Source of the DNA: an uncultured Roseburia sp.
GTDB taxonomy: Bacteria; Bacillota; Clostridia; Lachnospirales; Lachnospiraceae
DNA length: 59,583 bases
Direction of reading: 5' to 3'
Assembly: GCA_900756925.1 (NCBI GenBank)
Contig: CAAELX010000023.1
Span: forward strand, 1 to 59,583
The notes under the pieces: generated by a model
Told to the model about the DNA's origin: nothing
Seen by the model: the letters and a program-made list of their open reading frames with translations, nothing else
Databases searched by the model: none
Shown here: piece by piece, positions 53,280 through 59,583 of the stretch
Layout of the letters: every line of letters starts with the position of its first letter
Position numbering within the stretch: position 1 is the stretch's first letter
Translations under genes and position numbers: made by a program

Positions 53280-55010
53280 ATGCAACAGAAAAAATACAGC
53301 TTACTATACCCGGACGCGTCCGCATCCACCCATATCTTAAGTGCCGTAACCATGCACGACCTCGGAATGGATCAGATCTGTAAAAAGCTTTCAGCGAAAG
53401 AGGCAGAGCAGAACTACATCCAGAATGTAATGGCGAAAATCTATGCGGATCCGGCTGTAACGCAATATCGCTGCGATATCTTCGAAGATATTTTCAACCA
53501 GAAAAAAATGCGTGACGATCTCATGGAGATCCTTGAACGGATCAGCTTCCTGAGAGACTATGGGACCTTCAACCGGGAATACGATGAGAGTGCCAGTATC
53601 TGGGATCTTCTGCACAGACTTGACGAGATCAATGATTACATTCAGTGCGTGGATGCGCTTCATGCCTGCCTGTCAGATTCGGAAATTCATTCTGCAGGTT
53701 TTCTGGGACTCAAGGCGTATGTGGAGAAAATCTATGCAGATAATGGTTTCGCTGAGCTGAAAAAAGATATCTCAGAACTGAAGCTCGATACGTCACAGTT
53801 AAAAAGTATCACGGTCGGCATCAATCTGAATGACCGCTTCGAGGCGGACGGGATCGGGCTTGTGTCCGTCAACAGTAAATACTTCACAAAGTCCGGTATC
53901 CTCGGTAACTTCTATGACCATATCGCGACAAAGGACAGGATCAACGAGGATACAGCATGGAAAAAAGATTTCAAATTTCAGCCGTTTGATGTGGATGCAG
54001 AAGGGACGCTGAATGCCGCAATGCAGAAAGCGACGGGGGCGGGTATGCTGATGTCCGGCGTCAGGGTCGGGATTGTGAAGCTCCCGGAAGGAGATCAGGC
54101 GAAAGATGTGACGCGCTATACGGACAGAATCGTGAACCATATGATTTCCCATATGGTAAAAAGAGCGAGGGAGGTTCTGAATAAATACGTTTCCATTACA
54201 ATTACGGATATGACAGACCTGATCCCGGAGCTGGTCTATTATATCAGATGGGCAGAGTACATCCAAAAATTGCAGGAAAAAGGTTTTGCATTTGCCAAAC
54301 CTTCTATATATAAAACAGAAGAAGGGGCATCCGATCCATATGCAATGCAGGCGAGAGGCATTTACAATTTAAAACTGGCTGTTTTTGAGACAGAGGAATC
54401 CGGAAGCATTGTGCCAAACGATCTTAATTTTGACCGGGAGCGTCGCGTGTATATCCTGACCGGTGCGAACCGTGGTGGAAAGACGACAATCACACAGGCG
54501 ATCGGACAGCTGTTTGTGCTGGCGCAGGGAGGTATCTATATTCCGGGAAAATCATTTGCATTTTCACCGGTTACGGGAATCTATACCCATTTCCCGGCAG
54601 ATGAGGATAAAACGCTGGATTTAGGACGACTCGGGGAAGAGTGCAAGAGGTTTAAGGCAATCTATGAAGAGGCAGACGACAGAAGCATGCTTCTGCTGAA
54701 TGAATCCTTCTCCACCACTTCGTTCGAGGAAGGGTATTATATCGCAAAGGACAGTGTCCGGGCAATTTTACATAAAGGAATCCGGACGATTTATAATACA
54801 CATATGCACAAGCTGGCCTTCGATGTCGAGGAAATGAATGAAGAGCAGATGCGCGAGGAACATACGGATGGAAAAGCATTTTCACTGATCGTACATACGA
54901 AAGGGACAGAGCGTTCCTATCAGGTGGAGGTTGCACCGCCGGAGGGAAAATCCTATGCAAGCGAGATCGCGCAGAAGTATGGGGTTACCTATGAGATGCT
55001 GGTGAAATAA
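53280..55010 (+). CDS. MutS-like ATPase (no mismatch-recognition domain)
   Basis: A 576-aa MutS-related protein. The N-terminal mismatch and connector domains of true MutS are absent. The lever/clamp-like helical region is at about 50-350. The ATPase domain begins at about 370: Walker A is TGANRGGKTTITQ, the Q-loop region follows, and the Walker B segment is SMLLLNESFSTTSFEEG (Asn where MutS has Asp), followed by IYNTHMHKL. Such short MutS relatives are of unknown role; they may bind recombination intermediates or have lost DNA function. It sits among glycosidase genes in the same direction, and a terminator follows. Confidence 0.85.
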   Translation: MQQKKYSLLYPDASASTHILSAVTMHDLGMDQICKKLSAKEAEQNYIQNVMAKIYADPAVTQYRCDIFEDIFNQKKMRDDLMEILERISFLRDYGTFNREYDESASIWDLLHRLDEINDYIQCVDALHACLSDSEIHSAGFLGLKAYVEKIYADNGFAELKKDISELKLDTSQLKSITVGINLNDRFEADGIGLVSVNSKYFTKSGILGNFYDHIATKDRINEDTAWKKDFKFQPFDVDAEGTLNAAMQKATGAGMLMSGVRVGIVKLPEGDQAKDVTRYTDRIVNHMISHMVKRAREVLNKYVSITITDMTDLIPELVYYIRWAEYIQKLQEKGFAFAKPSIYKTEEGASDPYAMQARGIYNLKLAVFETEESGSIVPNDLNFDRERRVYILTGANRGGKTTITQAIGQLFVLAQGGIYIPGKSFAFSPVTGIYTHFPADEDKTLDLGRLGEECKRFKAIYEEADDRSMLLLNESFSTTSFEEGYYIAKDSVRAILHKGIRTIYNTHMHKLAFDVEEMNEEQMREEHTDGKAFSLIVHTKGTERSYQVEVAPPEGKSYASEIAQKYGVTYEMLVK

Positions 55011-55047
55011 GGGAGCAATCATAGAAAACAGAATGTGAACCAGAATG

Positions 55048-55079
55048 AAAAACGTGCGCTGTGAGACGCACGTTTTTTT
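55048..55079 (+). terminator. Terminator after the MutS-like gene
   Basis: AAAAACGTGCG (55048-55058) pairs with CGCACGTTTTTTT (55067-55079) around an 8-base loop, with a seven-base T-run. Confidence 0.92.
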
Positions 55080-55199
55080 AGTTAGGACAATACAAAATGA
55101 ACGGTCTGCGCTGGAAAAACAGAGAAACGATACAGAAGCAGAAGAGAAAGACTTCGGATTTATGGTAATAATGACCGGATTTGTGATACCTGGGAGCCG

Positions 55200-55312
55200 A
55201 CAGAATTGTTATAATGCAAATAAGGACATATTTTGGACATATGAGGATATTTCAGAAGAAATGACGAACTGCTATAATATATTTTATAAGAAAAATTTTA
55301 AAGGAGAAGTCT
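55200..55312 (+). promoter_or_regulatory. Probable promoter region of the GH43/GH78 genes
   Basis: The space 55080-55312 holds no credible gene. Two perfect TATAAT boxes occur at 55210-55215 and 55273-55278, but neither has a convincing -35, so an activator may be needed. AAAGGAGAAG just before 55313 is the ribosome binding site. Confidence 0.45.
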
Positions 55313-56422
55313 ATGTCAGAAAAAAGAACAAGCATCTGCCCGGGAAAGGTCTGGACGGATACCAATGGAAACCGGATCCAGGCGCATGGCGGCTCCGTAT
55401 TTTACGAGAACGGAATCTATTACTGGTATGGTGAAAACAAAGAGAAGACAGACGGAAAAAACGGCATCTGGCACTGGGGTGTTCGGTGTTATTCCTCCAC
55501 AGACCTATATAATTGGGAGGATTGTGGGCTGATTATCCCGCCGGAACCGGAGGACGAAAATTCCCCTCTGCATCCGGCAGCAATGATGGACAGACCGCAT
55601 ATTATTTATAATGCGTCGACAAAGAAATACGTCTGCTGGCTGAAAATTATGAGAAAAGACGGGACACAGGCAAGTACAATTCTGACAGCGGATTCTTTCT
55701 TAGGACCATATACCAAAGTAAGAGAGGGCTTAAGACCACTCAACATGAGCGCAGGTGATTTCGACCTTGCCGTGGCACGGGATGGAAAGGCCTATTACTA
55801 TTTTGAACGTGTGCACAGCGAGACGATCTGTGCGGATCTGACAGAGGATTATACAGATGTGACAGGCTACTATAGCACCCATTTTCCGCATCCTAATCCA
55901 CCGTTTGTCCGCGAGGCAACCGCGCACTTTATGAGAAAAAGTAAGCATTATCTGCTTACTTCCGGAACTTCCGGCTATCTGCCGAACCCGTCAGAGATTG
56001 CAATAGCGGACACCTGGCATGGACCATACACGGTGCTCGGCGATCCGCATGTCGGAGATGAGAGCCATACATCGTTCCATTCCCAGATTTCCTCTGTTTT
56101 CAAAGTGCAGGGAAAGAAAGATCTTTATATTGCAGTGGCAGACCGTTGGGTACCAGATCATATGGATTTGGAATATGAAGTCTATGGAAAAATGTTTGAT
56201 GCCACATTCAGCGGTGATACAGAATACGTGAAGCAGACAGCAGCAGAGCTGGGGCTCGACGAAGAAAAAGTAGCAGTTATTTTTGGAGATGCGCACAGAA
56301 ATACATCCATTGCGGACTATGTGTGGCTTCCATTGAAGTTCGAGGAGCCAAGTGAGGTATATCCGCATGGCCGCGTACAGATTGAATGGCTCGATGAGTG
56401 GAGAATCGAGGATTTCGAGTAA
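55313..56422 (+). CDS. GH43 exo-beta-1,3-galactanase-like enzyme
   Basis: A 369-aa five-bladed propeller of glycoside hydrolase family 43, close in pattern to subfamily 24: IQAHGGSVFYENGIYYWYGE, GVRCYSSTDLYNWEDCG and RPHIIYNASTKKYV. The likely acid is Glu201 (FVREATAHF) and a Gln258 (SFHSQISSV) stands where Phanerochaete Pc1,3Gal43A uses Gln263 in place of the usual Asp base. Those enzymes release galactose from beta-1,3-galactan. There is no signal peptide or binding module, unlike the secreted relatives, so it should work on imported oligosaccharides. Confidence 0.85.
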   Translation: MSEKRTSICPGKVWTDTNGNRIQAHGGSVFYENGIYYWYGENKEKTDGKNGIWHWGVRCYSSTDLYNWEDCGLIIPPEPEDENSPLHPAAMMDRPHIIYNASTKKYVCWLKIMRKDGTQASTILTADSFLGPYTKVREGLRPLNMSAGDFDLAVARDGKAYYYFERVHSETICADLTEDYTDVTGYYSTHFPHPNPPFVREATAHFMRKSKHYLLTSGTSGYLPNPSEIAIADTWHGPYTVLGDPHVGDESHTSFHSQISSVFKVQGKKDLYIAVADRWVPDHMDLEYEVYGKMFDATFSGDTEYVKQTAAELGLDEEKVAVIFGDAHRNTSIADYVWLPLKFEEPSEVYPHGRVQIEWLDEWRIEDFE

Positions 56423-56524
56423 CCAGACGAAATGCAGAAGGCTGAATTGGAGCTAAGAAATCCGGCAGTTGCGCGATCCGTGAATGCAATAAGACTGCCG
56501 AGCGAAGCGAGTGTAGATCACGAT

Positions 56525-56543
56525 CATGAATCGCAGATTCATG
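56525..56543. other. Small perfect hairpin between GH43 and GH78
   Basis: CATGAAT (56525-56531) pairs with ATTCATG (56537-56543) around CGCAG. A second pairing, CGGCAGT with ACTGCCG, lies just before it (about 56463-56500). The gap 56423-56614 has no gene. Confidence 0.55.
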
Positions 56544-56614
56544 GTATAACAAAATTATTATCATATAAAGGAAAATGAATAAGAACAGAAAGATATGACA
56601 GGAGGAGATGAAAG

Positions 56615-59395
56615 ATGCAGATTTATCATGCACAGGTCAATCATTTGAACAATCCGGTCGGTTTTCGTATGGAGAGAACTGTATTTTCATGGAAAGTAAA
56701 GGATGTTAAGGGAAAGAAGCAGAGCTACGCCAGAATTAAGGTAGCGGCAGATGAGAACATGGAACAGATTCTGTTTGACTCCGGAGAGGATACAGAAGCG
56801 TCCAGCCTTGGTTATGAGGCAGCAGTAGCGCTTGTACCGCGTACCAGATATTACTGGACGGTCGAAGCCGGAAGCGATGCAGGTGAGAAAGCGGTCAGCG
56901 AAGTGCAGTATTTTGAGACCGGCAAGAGAGAGGAAGCATGGACAGGAAAATGGATTACCTGCGACAGCACGAAGAAGCGTCATCCTTATTTTGAAAAAGA
57001 AATCACACCGGCGAAAAAGGTGGAGAAAGCGAGACTTTACATCTGTGGTCTTGGATTGTATGAAGCATTTTACAATGGAAAAAGAATCGGGGAGGAATAT
57101 CTGACTCCGTACAGCAATGACTATAACGAGTGGGTACAGTATCAGACCTATGATGTGACAGAGGAGCTTTCGGAGGGAGGAACACTTTCTGTCCTGCTTG
57201 GAAATGGCTGGTACAAAGCCCGTTTTGGATTCACTGCACAGGAGGACAAAGGATTTTATGGAAATGAGTGGAAGCTGATTGCCGAGCTGCGCTTGACTTA
57301 CGAAGATGGAACAGAGGAAGTCATCGGAACGGATGACAGCTGGCAGGTAAGACGAAGCAATATCAAGTTTTCCAACCTGTATGACGGCGAGCATGTAGAT
57401 GCAACCTTACCGAAAATGCCAATTGAGAAAGCTGCTTACTGTGAGGCACCGAAGGGAATCCTGACCGACCGTATGAGTCTTCCGGTTACGATCCATGAGA
57501 CATTTGTACCGAAGGAGTTGATCCATACACCGGCAGGGGAGCTGGTATTTGATATGGGCCAGGAATTTACCGGTATTTTTAAACTGCACGTAAATGTACC
57601 GGCAGGCACGACAGTTCATATCCAGACAGGTGAGATCCTGCAGCAGGGCAACTTCTATAACGAGAACTTAAGAAGTGCCAAATCCGAATATTTTTATGTA
57701 TCCGATGGAACGGAAGTGGATCTGGTGCCACATTTTACTTTCTTTGGCTACCGTTATGTGAAAATCGAGGGAATACCAGATCTGAAGAAAGAAGACTTTA
57801 CCGGACTTGCTTATTACAGTGATATTCATGCAACCGGATTCATGGAGACGGGGCATGCCCTTGTCAACCAGTTCATCAGCAATGTGCGCTGGGGATTAAA
57901 GTGTAACTTCATCGATGTCCCGACTGACTGCCCACAGCGTGACGAACGTATGGGCTGGACCGGCGATGCACAGGTATTCTCACCGACCGCCATGTATCTG
58001 GAAGATACTTATGCATTTTATGCAAAGTATCTTTACGATATGGCAAAAGAGCAGAGTGTATTAGATGGAAAAGTGCCGGATGTGGTTCCTTCCTGTGGTG
58101 TGGAATCAACAGCGTGTGTGTGGGGAGATGCTGCCTGTATTATTCCGTGGAATCTGTATCTGTTCTACGGTGATAAGAGCATTTTAAAAGACCAGTTTAT
58201 CAGCATGAGAAGCTGGGTGGATTATATCACGAAAGTAGACGGAGACAACCACGGATGGAGATATGTGTTCCACTATGGAGACTGGCTTGCTCTCGACAAT
58301 CCGGTACAGGGCGCAGAACAGGTAATGGGAGCAACGGATGAGGAATTTATTGCGAACCTGTACTATGCGATCAGCGCCGGAATCGTTGCAAAGGCTGCCC
58401 GTGTGTTGGGATATGCGGACGAGGAAGCAAAATATCAGAAGTTATCGGACGAGCAGTTTGCAGTGGTGAAAGAGGAATACTACAGTGCAACAGGACGTTG
58501 CTGCATCAAGACGCAGACAGCTTTACTTCTGACCTTAAAATATCATCTGTCCTCCAATGAGGAGCTGACGAAAAAACAGCTCAAAAAATTATTTGATGAC
58601 AGCAACCATAAGTTAAAGACAGGATTTGTCGGCACACCGTTAATGAACAATATCCTGACAGACAACGGTATGAACGATCTTGCATATGAACTGCTGCTGA
58701 ACGAAGAGTTCCCGGGCTGGCTCTACGAGGTAAAACTCGGTGCGACTACTGTATGGGAGAGATGGAATTCCCTTCTTCCGGACGGAACGATTTCCGGTAT
58801 CAGCATGAACAGTATGAATCATTACTCTTACGGTTCTGTCTTAGAGTGGATGTTCCGTCATGTGGCAGGAATCAACACCAGCGAGAAGCACCCGGGTGTG
58901 AAGTCCCTGACCTTAGAGCCGACCTTAAACTGGGATTTGCGCCACGTGGATGCTTCCTATGATTCTCCATCCGGTGAATACCGCCTGAGCTGGAAGCTGA
59001 CAGACAAAAAACATGTGGTGGTTACGATGGATGTGCCATTCGACTGCACAGCAAAAGTGATACTTCCATTATTGCCGGAGTCAGAGAAGGAAGCAGCAAG
59101 GAAAGTATTCGGAAAAGATATCGACGGTGTATACACGGTAGAAACCGGACATTATGAGATAAGCTATGAGTTGGAAAAAGAACTTGGCAAGAGCTACAGC
59201 GTTGACACGCCGATCCGTGTGCTTGTGATGGACAAAAAAGTGAAGGATTATCTTCAGAACATGCTTCATATGCCGGATATTCCAAACCAGTTTAAAGATT
59301 TTTCCATCAGGGAAATAACAGAAAAATTTGCAGGAAATACGAGCGAGGAGCAGATGCAGGAAATCAATGCAAAGCTGGCAAAGTTTTCTGATTAA
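56615..59395 (+). CDS. GH78 alpha-L-rhamnosidase with C-terminal helical module
   Basis: A 926-aa cytoplasmic GH78 enzyme. N-terminal domains carry FYNGKRIGEEYLTPYSNDYN (about 155). The barrel has the full acid motif DCPQRDERMGWTGDAQVF near 435 and the base segment GATTVWERWNS near 707, then SMNHYSYGSVLEW. After the usual C-terminal sandwich, about 65 extra residues form helices ending EKFAGNTSEEQMQEINAKL, similar to the tail of the GH2 enzyme at 46254 and missing from the GH78 at 49411. GACAGGAGGAGATG is the ribosome binding site. The two GH78 proteins differ enough to suggest different linkages. Confidence 0.94.
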   Translation: MQIYHAQVNHLNNPVGFRMERTVFSWKVKDVKGKKQSYARIKVAADENMEQILFDSGEDTEASSLGYEAAVALVPRTRYYWTVEAGSDAGEKAVSEVQYFETGKREEAWTGKWITCDSTKKRHPYFEKEITPAKKVEKARLYICGLGLYEAFYNGKRIGEEYLTPYSNDYNEWVQYQTYDVTEELSEGGTLSVLLGNGWYKARFGFTAQEDKGFYGNEWKLIAELRLTYEDGTEEVIGTDDSWQVRRSNIKFSNLYDGEHVDATLPKMPIEKAAYCEAPKGILTDRMSLPVTIHETFVPKELIHTPAGELVFDMGQEFTGIFKLHVNVPAGTTVHIQTGEILQQGNFYNENLRSAKSEYFYVSDGTEVDLVPHFTFFGYRYVKIEGIPDLKKEDFTGLAYYSDIHATGFMETGHALVNQFISNVRWGLKCNFIDVPTDCPQRDERMGWTGDAQVFSPTAMYLEDTYAFYAKYLYDMAKEQSVLDGKVPDVVPSCGVESTACVWGDAACIIPWNLYLFYGDKSILKDQFISMRSWVDYITKVDGDNHGWRYVFHYGDWLALDNPVQGAEQVMGATDEEFIANLYYAISAGIVAKAARVLGYADEEAKYQKLSDEQFAVVKEEYYSATGRCCIKTQTALLLTLKYHLSSNEELTKKQLKKLFDDSNHKLKTGFVGTPLMNNILTDNGMNDLAYELLLNEEFPGWLYEVKLGATTVWERWNSLLPDGTISGISMNSMNHYSYGSVLEWMFRHVAGINTSEKHPGVKSLTLEPTLNWDLRHVDASYDSPSGEYRLSWKLTDKKHVVVTMDVPFDCTAKVILPLLPESEKEAARKVFGKDIDGVYTVETGHYEISYELEKELGKSYSVDTPIRVLVMDKKVKDYLQNMLHMPDIPNQFKDFSIREITEKFAGNTSEEQMQEINAKLAKFSD

Positions 59396-59406
59396 ACTGG
59401 AGGTTT

Positions 59407-59580
59407 AGCTAACGAAGGGACGCTGCCGACCGTTAGGCTGTGTAAAGTCATAAATGACTTGCCAAAAGAGAGCGGTACTTCCTCCGAAATTCCATTACGC
59501 CAAGAACTCCGATGAGCCCAGAGCAGGATTTTGTGTCAGCAATGGCTTCCACAAAACCTTGGTCTCATCTCCGTGGCGTA
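59407..59580 (+). other. Structured region with three successive hairpins at the window end
   Basis: Hairpin 1 is AGCTAACG (59407-59414) with CGTTAGGCT (59431-59439, one bulge). Hairpin 2 is AAGTCA/TGACTT (59445-59450/59455-59460) with a TAAA loop. Hairpin 3 is an 85-base imperfect stem with outer TACGCCA/TGGCGTA (59496-59502/59574-59580), GATGAG/CTCATC (59511-59516/59564-59569) and TTTTGTG/CACAAAA (59529-59535/59550-59556). No T-run follows within the window. I do not recognise a known RNA family, and the region may be the leader of the next gene or another repeat. Confidence 0.5.
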
Positions 59581-59583
59581 GAG

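Noticed and set aside
55045..55434. 129-codon frame ahead of the GH43 gene
   Set aside because: It begins inside the terminator hairpin and runs into the GH43 gene in the wrong frame.

Overview
This window reads as chromosome from a spore-forming gut Firmicute of the Lachnospiraceae (Roseburia/Agathobacter/Blautia-like; the genus is inferred). The reasons are moderate GC with AGGAGG-type ribosome binding sites, spoVAA/spoVAB, a DUF6142-type small membrane protein, paired YesM/YesN-type two-component systems beside ABC sugar importers, and a large set of plant-glycan enzymes. I see no rRNA, tRNA, CRISPR array, transposase or phage gene.

Layout. (1) 1-6184: pyrE, a VanZ-like protein and a DUF6142 protein overlap in one unit, followed by an M29 aminopeptidase, a CapA-like protein and a CPBP membrane protease. 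(2) 6185-11423: a 235-bp nested inverted repeat, a phosphoglucomutase, the remnant of a GH36 alpha-galactosidase, mannose-6-phosphate isomerase, and a membrane-anchored GH3 beta-N-acetylhexosaminidase with a structured leader. (3) 11523-21631: a cold-shock protein, then an ABC import locus with a divergent histidine kinase and response regulator, a lipoprotein binding protein coupled to the regulator, an internally deleted binding-protein copy, an intact binding protein and two permeases. (4) 21710-29024: a split ThrE-type exporter, spoVAA/AB preceded by an unlisted 54-aa membrane protein, an orphan ORF, a HAD phosphatase, lepA and hemW. (5) 29081-40655: a 1053-aa inverting glycoside phosphorylase, a second ABC importer, and a binding protein/kinase/regulator trio with coupled translation. 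(6) 40725-59583: nudC, two AraC regulators, a GPH symporter, GH2, a sugar isomerase, GH78, an SGNH esterase, a MutS-like ATPase, GH43 and a second GH78, ending in a multi-hairpin region.

How it fits together. Both ABC loci follow the pattern sensor plus binding protein plus two permeases with no ATPase gene, so they probably borrow an MsmX-type ATPase encoded elsewhere. None of the enzymes in region 6 has a visible signal peptide, so the likely scheme is symporter-mediated uptake of oligosaccharides and trimming in the cytoplasm. The enzyme set (rhamnosidases, beta-galactosidase, exo-beta-1,3-galactanase-like GH43, esterase) suggests a rhamnose- and galactose-containing plant side chain such as type II arabinogalactan or rhamnogalacturonan.

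The most unusual items are an interspersed palindromic repeat family (four copies), two genes reduced to their two ends by internal deletion, two regulator systems coupled to binding proteins, a C-terminal helical module shared by two unrelated glycosidases, and several unexplained structured intergenic regions.
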